Counted from the first letter of the stretch, positions 1 through 6,058 are shown. The stretch: DNA of 8,899 nt from Xanthobacteraceae bacterium (GCA_030037185.1 JASHRR010000405.1:1-8899), one strand, 5' to 3'. Notes: a model not told the origin generated them from the letters alone. Numbers and translations are program-made.

Positions 1-650
1 GACCTCGCGCGACGAATCAGATCCTGGAGGAGATCGCAACGTTCATTAATCGTTACAAACGGAAGCACATTTTACGAGTTGCGGTGGATGGCGTCGATGG
101 CGTTGGTAAGACCACCTTCGCGGACGAGCTCGGAGGCGCCGTCGGGCGGATCGGCCGACCTGTCATCAGGTCGTCGGCTTCCATAACCCGCGCGAGCTCA
201 GATACCGACGGGGCCGAGCCTCTCCCGAAGGCTGTTACCTCGACTCGTATAATTACACGGCGCTGCAGATACATCTGCTCGGTCCCCTTGGACCGGGAGG
301 TTCGGGTGCGTACTGCTCGGCCATTTTCGATCACGTGTCGGATTCTCGGGCGCCGTTGCAGATGCGCGTGGCTTCGCCCAGCGTCGCTCTCATCCTGGAC
401 GGTCTATTCCTTCTCATCGACTGGAGTTGCGCGACACCTGGGATTTTTCCATATTCCTCGACGCGCCGTTTGAGGTCACGATCCCGCGTGGGGCTGTGCG
501 AGGGCCGGGTTGGGGCGGATCGCCCGACCCGACCGCCCCGTCGAATCGACGCTACATTGAAGGGCGACGGATATGCTTACGTCAGGACGAGCCTCAGGCC
601 CGGGCGAATGTGGTGATTGATTGCTCCGATTTCACAGCGCCGGTTGTTAA
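1..650 (+). pseudogene. Uridine-kinase-like P-loop kinase, frameshifted remnant
   Basis: The product resembles the uridine kinase-like P-loop NTPase family, which would phosphorylate a nucleoside using ATP. The reading starts at the left edge in one frame and carries the Walker A motif GVDGVGKTT (bases ~93-119) followed by FADEL. A small deletion near 168-176 shifts to a second frame that reads FHNPRELRYRRG, SPEGCYLDSYNYTAL and LLGPLGPGGSG, then LILDGLFL. A second indel near 408-421, probably two extra bases, shifts to a third frame with LELRDTWDFSIFLDAPFEV, PSNRRYIEGRR and ANVVIDCSDFTAPVV. The order of these blocks is that of an intact family member of about 200 residues. A TAA at 648-650, reached by one more frame change, may mark the ancestral end. 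No ATG is seen at the N-terminus: codon 9-11 is GCG where a start would be expected, so the start may be mutated or outside the window. Family identity is fairly sure; the exact indel positions are estimates. Confidence 0.82.
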
Positions 651-749
651 AGCTCGGCGTTGGCCCCGTTGCAAGAAAACCATTGATCTTTTCACGAGGC
701 CTGAATTTCCGGTCCTGGCCCACTCCTGCCCTCGCCTACGTGCGGCGGC

Positions 750-778
750 ACGGCAGCTATCCAAAGGTAAGCTGCCGT
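750..778. terminator. Inverted repeat between convergent genes, possible bidirectional terminator
   Basis: ACGGCAGCT (750-758) and AGCTGCCGT (770-778) form a perfect 9-bp stem around an 11-base loop. It lies between the kinase pseudogene (+) and the serpin stop (-), where a shared terminator would sit. No clear T-run follows on either strand, so termination is inferred from position and structure only. Confidence 0.45.
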
Positions 779-785
779 CTGGCCT

Positions 786-1355
786 TCACGCCGTCTTCCC
801 CTTCGGCGGCTGCCCCACGTACCCCGCCACGAGGATCAGGCCCGTCACCGTGTCCCGCACCGCGTAGACGAACGGCTTGTCCACCACCATAGGGATTGCG
901 TCATCGGCTCCGAGCGCGCGAGAGGACATGACAGCGGTGGCGGCGGCGGCTTCAGCGCCTTCCTCGTTGATCTCGATCATGGCGCGCTGGACCACCTGGG
1001 ACAACATGGCGCCGGGTGCGAAGCCTGGAGGGCGGTGGCGGCGTGGCGCGCCTTGTCGACCGGCGAGGATCGCGGGCGATACCGTGGCGTCGACATGGCG
1101 GTTCGTGGCCATCGGCATGCACCGCGACTGGAACGGTGCGGCGGCGTTGTTACCGGTCGTGATCTTCTCGATCAGCGAAAAGGCGAGCCTGGCCTGGGCG
1201 GTGGCGAACGCGTCAACTGCGGTTTGATCGGTGATGGCTTCCTTGCTTTCAGCCGGGAACCGGGCCTCAGACTGGGCTGCGACCGGAACAACCGGCGCCT
1301 CCAGCATCAGGATGTAGGCCGCAGCGGCAGCGAGGGATGTCAGCGACTTGTGCAC
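786..1355 (-). CDS. Exported serpin-like protein, internally truncated
   Basis: Serpins are suicide inhibitors that trap serine or cysteine proteases through a reactive-centre loop. This 189-residue product has a hydrophobic N-terminus ending PVAAQ (residues ~1-28), consistent with a Sec signal peptide. A helix-A-like stretch (AFATAQARLAFSLIEKITTG, ~49-68) and VSPAIL (~92-97) resemble the serpin N-terminus. The C-terminus is clearly serpin: VVQRAMIEINEEG (121-133), the hinge AEAAAATAV (134-142), then DKPFVYAVRDTVTGLILVAGYV (159-180, broken here as DKPFVYAVRD and TVTGLILVAGYV). Counting P15 from Gly133 puts P1 at Ala147, P1' at Leu148 and Arg146 at P2. Intact serpins have about 370-400 residues; the core between ~98 and ~112 is missing, so inhibition is doubtful. 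The start is GTG at 1355, supported by AGGAGA at 1361-1366 with good spacing. It overlaps the DUF4384 gene by 16 bases, suggesting translational coupling. It may be a decaying gene or a short variant. Confidence 0.78.
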   Translation of the reverse strand: MHKSLTSLAAAAAYILMLEAPVVPVAAQSEARFPAESKEAITDQTAVDAFATAQARLAFSLIEKITTGNNAAAPFQSRCMPMATNRHVDATVSPAILAGRQGAPRRHRPPGFAPGAMLSQVVQRAMIEINEEGAEAAAATAVMSSRALGADDAIPMVVDKPFVYAVRDTVTGLILVAGYVGQPPKGKTA

Positions 1356-2050
1356 GCCGTTCTCCTGTCGATCAGCGGTGCGAGGGGCACGTCACGGGTG
1401 TCACGGCTGCTATGTAAAGGCTCCGCACAGCGCGGGTCGTCCCAATTCAGCGCCGGCGCGGCGGCGACACGGTTTACGACCGTCCATAGCGGGAGATTCA
1501 TCACCGCGATCTGGGCATCGCTCTGGATCGCCTGGTCAGCCACGACCTGAAGATCGCGCAACACCGTCGGAACACCGCCATCGACGGTGAAGAAAGCACC
1601 GTGACGCCGAAGCCGGGACCGGGAGATCATTGCAACCGGTCCGCTGGAGGCGATGACCTTGATCAGCTCGGCTCCGACTGTTCCGGTGACCGTCACCCTG
1701 GCGCCGGACGCGCCGCCGATCTCAACCGGGTTATTGGCTAACACATGGTTGTCGGGTTGGTACGGATTGGGAAAGAGCTGGGTCACCCGGCCGGTCGGCC
1801 CGATGTCGAGCACCGTGACATAGGCGTCCTCGTTCGTTGTCAGCAGCAGGCCGACGGTCTCTCCGATGCCGTAGGTCCAATCCGGCCGATTGGCGGCGAG
1901 TGAGATCCGGAGCGAGCCGGGGCGTGGCATACCAACCTGCGCGACGCTCGCTTGTTCGACCGTGAGGTCCTTGAATTGAACGTCCTGCGCTAATGCGGGC
2001 GTGGCCAACAGCGGGACGGTGGCGAGAGCCAGGAGTTTCAAAAAGCGCAT
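1340..2050 (-). CDS. Exported DUF4384-domain protein
   Basis: The product is a signal-peptide protein with one DUF4384 domain, a beta-rich domain of unknown function found alone or joined to protease domains in envelope proteins. The ORF opens at 2056, but AAAGGAG (2057-2063) touches that ATG and lies six bases from the second ATG at 2050, so 2050 is preferred (236 residues). The N-terminus MRFLKLLALATVPLLATPALA-Q has an AxA cleavage site. The domain runs from about residue 45 to 140: RPDWTYGIGETV, then NEDAYVTVLDIGPTGRVTQL, LFPNPYQPDN and AELIKVIASS. The ~50-residue C-terminal tail (after NLPLWTVVNR) is unlike the rest and overlaps the serpin start, so it may have lengthened after a frame change. 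The upstream small-protein gene ends 25 bases before this start, so the two and the serpin very likely form one transcript. The domain is confidently recognised; its function is not known. Confidence 0.85.
   Translation of the reverse strand: MRFLKLLALATVPLLATPALAQDVQFKDLTVEQASVAQVGMPRPGSLRISLAANRPDWTYGIGETVGLLLTTNEDAYVTVLDIGPTGRVTQLFPNPYQPDNHVLANNPVEIGGASGARVTVTGTVGAELIKVIASSGPVAMISRSRLRRHGAFFTVDGGVPTVLRDLQVVADQAIQSDAQIAVMNLPLWTVVNRVAAAPALNWDDPRCAEPLHSSRDTRDVPLAPLIDRRTACTSR
1361..1366 (-). promoter_or_regulatory. Ribosome binding site for the serpin-like gene
   Basis: TCTCCT on the given strand reads AGGAGA on the coding strand, ending a few bases before the GTG at 1355. It lies inside the end of the upstream DUF4384 gene and decides the GTG start. 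Confidence 0.65.
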
Positions 2051-2075
2051 AACCATCTCCTTTCACGCAGCTTGA

Positions 2076-2345
2076 TCAACGGCATCCCATCGTGCGGCGA
2101 AAGAGGCGTCGGCCGTAGTAATCCCATCCGACGAAGTAACGCCGGGTCACGCAAAACATGTCGTCTCGGCCGTCGTCATAGATCACACGGCCGGAATTGC
2201 CGTTGAGGATCATCAGCCGATAGCTGCTCTCATTGGGCGCTGGAGTGGCGGCGTTAGGCGCGACCTTCTCGTTTTGGCTAGCAAGGCCGGGGTCTGTCGC
2301 TGCCAGCAGAGCCAGCGTAGCGACGGCGACGGCTGGACGAATCAT
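2076..2345 (-). CDS. Small exported protein, unknown function
   Basis: The 89-residue product is not recognised. A longer reading from 2519 exists, but the ATG at 2345 has AAGGAGA (2351-2357) at ideal spacing and begins a signal peptide (MIRPAVAVATLALLAATDPGLAS-Q), so it is the likely start. After cleavage a short N/P/A-rich linker leads to a compact domain: SYRLMILNGNSGRVIYDD (41-58), FCVTRRYFVGWDYYGRR (64-80) and a CR ending. The two cysteines (65 and 88) could form a disulphide after export. It is the first gene of the cluster with DUF4384 and serpin. Its first 15 codons and leader are nearly identical to those of the gene starting at 4544, although the mature parts are unrelated. Confidence 0.75.
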   Translation of the reverse strand: MIRPAVAVATLALLAATDPGLASQNEKVAPNAATPAPNESSYRLMILNGNSGRVIYDDGRDDMFCVTRRYFVGWDYYGRRLFRRTMGCR

Positions 2346-2472
2346 GGCTGTCTCCTTCAACACAATGAAATCGGCGTGTCGCATCGGCGACAGGAAGACA
2401 ATGATCGTGCCGGCCGCCGCTGTGAATGGGGGCGCCCTCCAAGCGGATTGGAGGGACTCCGAGCCGATTGGA
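2300..2472. repeat. Direct repeat copy A: leader plus signal-peptide cassette
   Basis: This 173-base segment matches 4499-4670 with about eight substitutions and one single-base gap by hand alignment, roughly 95% identity. Read on the minus strand it holds about 127 bases upstream of the ATG at 2345, the ribosome binding site, and the first ~15 codons (MIRPAVAVAT...). Weaker similarity continues to about 2604, including the shared string TATGCGGTGTGGGCAATCCT (from 2537). The segment 2346-2706 holds no convincing gene of its own beyond this repeat. Confidence 0.93.
2435..2455. promoter_or_regulatory. Inverted repeat in the shared leader, candidate operator
   Basis: CCCTCCAA (2435-2442) and TTGGAGGG (2448-2455) form a perfect 8-bp inverted repeat with a 5-base spacer, about 90 bases before the ATG at 2345. 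GATTGGA also recurs at 2446-2452 and 2466-2472, a 20-base period. The second copy of the repeat keeps the structure with one mismatch (4633-4653). It could be an operator or a leader hairpin; no regulator is identified. Confidence 0.4.
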
Positions 2473-2706
2473 TGTGTCGCAGTGCTGGGTTCGATTGGCT
2501 TGAACGGTAAGAAATCCAATTTCAGAAGTAGTCGTTATGCGGTGTGGGCAATCCTGTTCATTGTCGGCTGCGCGATATTATCCGTGTCACGGTCGAGCAA
2601 TGGCTTAAGAGTATGGCAGGCGATCTTCGCTTCCTCGTCCAACGGACGGGCGCCTCGCCCCATGAGCTCTGGTGTGCGGCAGCGCGGGACCGGCGCTTCA
2701 ACGGAA

Positions 2707-3246
2707 TCACTGAGACACAGTCGGAGGCGGTGGCTTATTGCGGTCCCGCCACCAGCCTGCGACCGCGGTCACAAAGACGGCCAACATTCCGAGCACGCCT
2801 ATTATGCTGATGATGTCGCCAGGAGCACCGGCAATAATACCGCTAGGGCCTAGTGCGAGCAAGATAAAGAAAATTCCCCCCGTCGACGCGTCAAGCCGAG
2901 AGAGCGTATCAGCGAAGCGCCGGAACTCGGCAACGAAGCCCGCTCGTCTGTTTTCTGTTGCATTAAACGCGCGGCGGTCCAATGCGTCAGAAACAGGTCG
3001 CGTTCGGCCTCGGCTACCGGTCTGAAGCGGCAATCGGCGCCTCAGTGCATGGCGGCGCGCGGCCTCGTCCCAGGCGATGCCGCTAAGATCTGCCTCGCTG
3101 ATTCTGAGATCCCGAAGATCAGATTCACTCAGGTTCTCAAGCTCGTTCAGGGCCCGGCGATAGTCTCGCCATCGAAGAAACCAGTCGACGACCGGCAGGC
3201 CGAAGGCCAACGGCACGCTTGCCGTACACGACATAAGGCGATACAT
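2707..3246 (-). CDS. DUF1127-domain protein with C-terminal membrane segment
   Basis: The 179-residue product starts with a DUF1127-like region at residues ~24-62 (WFLRWRDYRRALNELENL, then DLRDLRISEADL). DUF1127 is a short alphaproteobacterial domain, rich in Arg and Leu, often in proteins under 70 residues and in some cases linked to RNA binding and phosphate or carbon metabolism. Here the protein continues with a polar, Arg-rich linker (~70-118) and a hydrophobic C-terminus (GGIFFILLALG, then IISIIGVLGMLAVFVTAVAGWW, ~124-166) that could give two membrane passes, ending in a charged/proline tail. The ATG at 3246 has GGAG at suitable spacing. The gene has its own upstream gap and lies between the two paralogous operons. 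The join of DUF1127 to a membrane domain is unusual. The DUF1127 call is moderately sure; the role is unknown. Confidence 0.7.
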   Translation of the reverse strand: MYRLMSCTASVPLAFGLPVVDWFLRWRDYRRALNELENLSESDLRDLRISEADLSGIAWDEAARRHALRRRLPLQTGSRGRTRPVSDALDRRAFNATENRRAGFVAEFRRFADTLSRLDASTGGIFFILLALGPSGIIAGAPGDIISIIGVLGMLAVFVTAVAGWWRDRNKPPPPTVSQ

Positions 3247-3342
3247 GGACCCGCTCCAAAAACGGCGTTGCGACGGGAGTCCCTCGTGTCCCTATTTCGC
3301 GAAAAGAGAAGAAAACTTTCTGCCCCCTGGCAAAGCCTTGGG

Positions 3343-3761
3343 TCAGCCAGACGCAATTCGGTGCTCCGGAAGGTCGCGCATCACGCGATGGAGGGACCTT
3401 GGGTCAATATCCGCTGGCACGCCCGGTGAGGGGCGCTTCGCTGCGGGAGGCCGCTGCTCAACGACCAAGATTTGCCGCGACTGGTCAAACTTTTGGATGC
3501 AATGAGCCGCGGTCAGGACCCATCGCTGGCCTGTCAGCGAGCCCCCGCACATCGCGATTTGTTTACTATCCTTCCGGGAACCAGGATGAGCACCTGTCAC
3601 GGCCATGCTCCTGTCGCAGCGGCCGTGCCGCCGCCGACGCGGGTGTTGGCGCTTGGCCTCAGCGTGTCCATCACGTCGCAGACGGTCTGAGCCAGGACGG
3701 GAGCCTGCGCGAGAACGACGGTGAGCGCGGCCGTCGCGCCGACCGCAAACACGCTGCGCAT
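3343..3761 (-). pseudogene. Trypsin-like serine protease (S1), broken and truncated
   Basis: An S1-family endopeptidase would have been secreted here. The ATG at 3761 has GGAGG (3767-3771) five bases upstream and begins a signal peptide (MRSVFAVGATAALTVVLAQAP, VLA-Q). The propeptide end RVGGGTAAATGAWP resembles the zymogen site R-I-V-G-G. A TGA at 3597-3599 follows WP, where the family has Trp (WPWQV), so a TGG-to-TGA nonsense change is likely. The same frame then reads QVLILVPG. A further frame change between ~3545 and 3590 is needed to reach MCGGSLTGQRWVLTAAHC, which holds the catalytic His. The reading ends at 3343, without recognisable catalytic Asp or the GDSGGP Ser motif, so the protein is inactive. 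It begins 30 bases after the DUF4384-like gene, in the same operon. The family call is confident. Confidence 0.87.
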
Positions 3762-3791
3762 CTTTTCCTCCACCGAACGCGTTTGCTGTTG

Positions 3792-4544
3792 CTAGGGGGT
3801 GGTATACAAGCCGGCCGTCCGGACACGGGCGTTCGGGTCGGCCGCCAGCGTGCGGGCGACGACCGCCGGTAGTTGGAAGGCGTCGTGCTTGTTGTTGTGA
3901 GCCTGCAGCCAGGAGATCAGCTCAGTGGCCGGCCGGCTGGTGGCGATTGCCACGGTGTAATCGGTCCCGAACGGCGCATCCACCGCGGGCAGATAGGACC
4001 ACCGATCGGCCGTGATATGCGGGTTATGGCTCGCGTAGAACGGAAACAGCAATTGGAGGGTCCGTCGGCGGCAATATTTGACCACCGTCAGACAGCTACC
4101 GCGGATGTCGCTGATCACAAGCTCCGGGTGATCACCGAGCGTATAGGACCTGCCGTCTTCGCCGATCTTGACGTCGATGATCCGTGAGCCCGACAGCTTC
4201 TTAACCGCGCGCACGGCCCAGGTTCGATCAATGATATTACCCATGACCGTGCCGTCGACCCGGCTCATGATCAGATCGCCGCGCGAGAGGGCGTTGCCAG
4301 GTCCCACGTCCCACACGAGATCAGCCTCGGACGGTTCTGAGCTGCCGAACGGCGCCCGGGCTTTTTGGATTTTCGAGAAGTCCTCTTGCGCGCCGTTTGC
4401 CACACCGACCCTCACCGGATCGACCTGCCCTTCCTGGACCTGCGGCTTCGGACCAGGTTTCGGCGGCTCAGGCGTCTCGTCGTCGTCCGTACGGAATACT
4501 GCCAGCAGAACCAGCGTAGCGACGGCGACGGCTGGACGGATCAT
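3792..4544 (-). CDS. Exported DUF4384-like protein resembling caspase-family C-terminal domain
   Basis: The ORF can be read from 4745, but the ATG at 4544 has AGGGAGA upstream and starts the same MIRPAVAVAT leader as the gene at 2345, giving 250 residues. The hydrophobic segment (~4-16) lacks a clear AxA site and runs straight into acidic/proline linker DDDETPEPPKPGPKP (~20-34). The main part (~74-250) has GNALSRGDLIMSRV, IIDRTWAVRAVKKL, SYTLGDHPELVI, LQLLFPFYASHNPHI, PFGTDYTVAIATSRP and the end ARVRTAGLYTTP. From memory these blocks resemble the DUF4384-type region that follows peptidase C14 (caspase-like) domains in alphaproteobacterial proteins. No caspase His-Cys dyad is present here. The trypsin-like pseudogene follows 30 bases downstream. 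The fusion of a borrowed signal peptide to this domain is inference; whether it is cleaved or membrane-anchored is uncertain. Confidence 0.72.
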   Translation of the reverse strand: MIRPAVAVATLVLLAVFRTDDDETPEPPKPGPKPQVQEGQVDPVRVGVANGAQEDFSKIQKARAPFGSSEPSEADLVWDVGPGNALSRGDLIMSRVDGTVMGNIIDRTWAVRAVKKLSGSRIIDVKIGEDGRSYTLGDHPELVISDIRGSCLTVVKYCRRRTLQLLFPFYASHNPHITADRWSYLPAVDAPFGTDYTVAIATSRPATELISWLQAHNNKHDAFQLPAVVARTLAADPNARVRTAGLYTTP

Positions 4545-4670
4545 TGCTGTCTCCCTCAACAAATGAAATCGGCGTGTCGCATCGGCGACGGGAAGACAAT
4601 GATCGCGCCGGCCGCCGGTGTGAATGGGGGCGCCCTCCAAGCGGATTGGGGGGACTCCGAGCCGATTGGA
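4499..4670. repeat. Direct repeat copy B: leader plus signal-peptide cassette
   Basis: This is the second copy of 2300-2472. It gives the gene at 4544 its ribosome binding site, leader and first ~15 codons. Compared with copy A the site reads AGGGAGA instead of AAGGAGA, one base is missing just upstream of it, and the leader inverted repeat has one mismatch. Beyond 4695 diverged similarity to copy A continues to about 4830. The segment 4545-4850 holds no other supported gene. Confidence 0.93.
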
Positions 4671-4695
4671 CAGAGACCTCAGGAGGTCTGTTGGA
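4671..4695. repeat. 25-base insertion with hairpin and TTGGA duplication
   Basis: Copy B has 25 bases absent from copy A at this point. TTGGA stands on both sides (4666-4670 and 4691-4695). Between them AGACCTC (4674-4680) and GAGGTCT (4683-4689) form a perfect 7-bp inverted repeat. The pattern resembles a small insertion with a 5-bp target duplication, or an excision footprint. Confidence 0.55.
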
Positions 4696-4849
4696 AGTGT
4701 CGCAGCGCTGCGCTCGATCGCCCTGAGGGGAGGAATCAATTTCAAGAAGCAGCTCGACTATGCGGTGTGGGCAATCCTCTTCATATTCGGTCGTGCTGTT
4801 GTCGTTCGATCCGCAAATTGAAAAATGGGCGAGTGGAGGGGCAATCCTC

Positions 4850-5110
4850 AACCCATGACCGCCTTCCCCAACTTCTCCCGCGACCTCAAAGAAGCCGCGC
4901 AAGCGGCGGAAATTCCGCTATCCCAAGTTCAAGGAAAAAGAGCGTTGAATGAGAGTTTCGCGCTTTGGGCCGATCGGTCAGTCCCCGATTGTAGGCATCG
5001 CGGGCAGTCCCGCAGGCGCGGTGAAAATAGGCAATCGGCCGCGGTGTGGTGGCAGTGGCCAGATCGTCTTACTGTATACTCGCGCACGACTGACCGTTTC
5101 GGGTCTCTCC
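4850..5110 (+). pseudogene. TnpB/OrfB-like (IS200/IS605 family) fragment
   Basis: TnpB is the RNA-guided nuclease accessory protein of IS200/IS605 elements. Only a short N-terminal-region remnant is visible, spread over two frames. FPNFSRDLK (4864-4890) passes by frame change into KKPRKRRKFRYPKFKEKER (4889-4945), then back to NESFALWAD (4949-4975). The order N-F-x-R-D-L-K, basic run, Y-P-K-F-K-x-K and S-F matches the OrfB N-terminal pattern. A KIG motif near 5026 may continue it. No catalytic DED residues or zinc ribbon are present, and no TnpA or element ends were found. Identification rests on a short stretch. Confidence 0.55.
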
Positions 5111-5226
5111 ACATCCGCCACACGGCGCAGGCCTCGGCTCAGTTCAGTGCGGAGTCGCGTGATTGCTCCTGCTGCCTCTTTTACTGTCGCAAAAATCTTG
5201 GGCATCGTCGGAATATCGAGGCTGGG

Positions 5227-5626
5227 ATCGGTTGGTCACTCAGCAAGATCGGCAAGAGGGGGCTGGTGTTCACCACCGATGGCGAACACCCGATATCAGG
5301 CTTTAGCAAGTTCAAACGTGGGTTCGACGCCGCCATGTTGGCCTGCGCAAGGATGATCGCGACGCCAACATGGTCCGCTGACCTTGCACGACCTGCGCCG
5401 CACAGCACGCTCGCTCATGTCCCGGTGCTGCATTCCGAGCGATCACGCCGAGCGCTGTTTGGGCCATGTCATCGGCGGCGTGCGCGGCGTCTACGACATG
5501 TACGAATATCGCGATGACAAGAAGCGCGCCTTCGAAGCGCTGGCCTCGCTGGTCGAGCGTATCGTCAATCCCGCCAACAACGTCGTGCGGCTCAAGGCGA
5601 TCGAGCAGGCGCAAGCACATGCGTAA
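5227..5626 (+). pseudogene. Tyrosine recombinase (phage-type integrase), C-terminal remnant
   Basis: The fragment covers the catalytic C-terminus of a tyrosine integrase, which would insert or excise a phage or island at an att site. It reads in three frames. The first has SKIGKRGLVFTTDGEHPISG and FSKFKRGFDAAM (5236-5338). The second has LRKDDRDANMV (5343-5375). The third, from 5375, has PLTLHDLRRTARSLMSR with the HxLR box, ERCLGHVIGGVRGVY with the LGH box, and YDMYEY with the likely nucleophilic tyrosine, ending SLVERIVNP...AQAHA. The box I arginine and the DNA-binding N-terminus are missing, so it is dead. No tRNA or att repeat was recognised beside it. The family call is confident. Confidence 0.85.
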
Positions 5627-5672
5627 CCGACGCCCCACCCGGATTTGTCAGTCTGAACGGCGCTTGTAGGGC

Positions 5673-5699
5673 CTGGCGGAACGCCAGCGCCAGCTGGCG
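5673..5699. repeat. Compact nested inverted repeats, possible terminator
   Basis: The six-base word CTGGCG occurs at 5673-5678 and 5694-5699, with its complement CGCCAG at 5682-5687 and 5688-5693. Two alternative hairpins can form, one with a GAA loop. TTT follows. It lies between the integrase remnant (+) and the end of the membrane-protein gene (-), fitting a terminator or a small palindromic repeat unit. Confidence 0.5.
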
Positions 5700-5722
5700 T
5701 TTATGGAACACGCGTTCGGTGT

Positions 5723-6058
5723 CTAGCGATCAATCACGAAGAGGAACAACCAGGCCGCCGTCACCAAGCTCACGACGAGCAGGTTTTCGAAAAGCAGCCA
5801 GGTCGCGACCACCCCCACCGTGATCGATAAGAAGAAAAACAAAATATTGTTCTTGGTCTGCATTGGCAAACCCGGCGCAATTCTCGCCAGGAGGGGCGGC
5901 CAAAACATTTGGAAGAGGGTTGCAAAGACGAGCAGCCCAACGCCCAGCAGGCCGTTGGGCTGCTCGTAAAGCAAAAGGTAAGCTGTCAAGCCACCAAGGA
6001 TCAACAGTCCTACCACGAAGTAGTGCAATCCGCGGCCGTTGTTCCGATCATGGGCCAT
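5723..6058 (-). CDS. Small four-helix membrane protein, unknown function
   Basis: The 111-residue product is not recognised. After a polar N-terminus (MAHDRNNGRG) it has four hydrophobic segments at about 11-32, 36-58, 70-89 and 91-108, separated by short loops (YEQPN, APGLPMQTKN, FEN). That predicts a four-pass inner-membrane protein with both ends on the same side. The ATG at 6058 begins two bases after the TGA of the preceding exported-protein gene, and no strong ribosome binding site is seen, so translation is probably coupled. Composition and frame look healthy and undamaged. Confidence 0.75.
   Translation of the reverse strand: MAHDRNNGRGLHYFVVGLLILGGLTAYLLLYEQPNGLLGVGLLVFATLFQMFWPPLLARIAPGLPMQTKNNILFFFLSITVGVVATWLLFENLLVVSLVTAAWLFLFVIDR

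Noticed and set aside
2076..2519. Longer N-terminal readings of the genes starting at 2345 and 4544 (from 2519 and 4745)
   Set aside because: The extra N-termini lie within the duplicated leader, and each internal ATG has a strong ribosome binding site followed by a signal peptide.
2575..2610. Possible -10 box (TAATAT on the minus strand near 2577-2582)
   Set aside because: No acceptable -35 at 16-18 bases, and the element is not preserved in repeat copy B.
2544..2810. Plus-strand ORF with coding-like text (VEQWLKSMAGDLRFLVQRTG)
   Set aside because: It lies in the diverged part of repeat copy A and overlaps the end of the DUF1127 gene. No ribosome binding site or recognised domain supports it.
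3295..3304. TTTCGCGAAA palindrome upstream of the DUF1127 gene
   Set aside because: A single 10-bp palindrome without a second copy is too common to call an operator.
4978..5205. Minus-strand ORF beginning MPKIFATVKEAAGAITRLRT
   Set aside because: The text looks helical and gene-like, but there is no ribosome binding site or known family, and it overlaps the TnpB-like remnant on the other strand.
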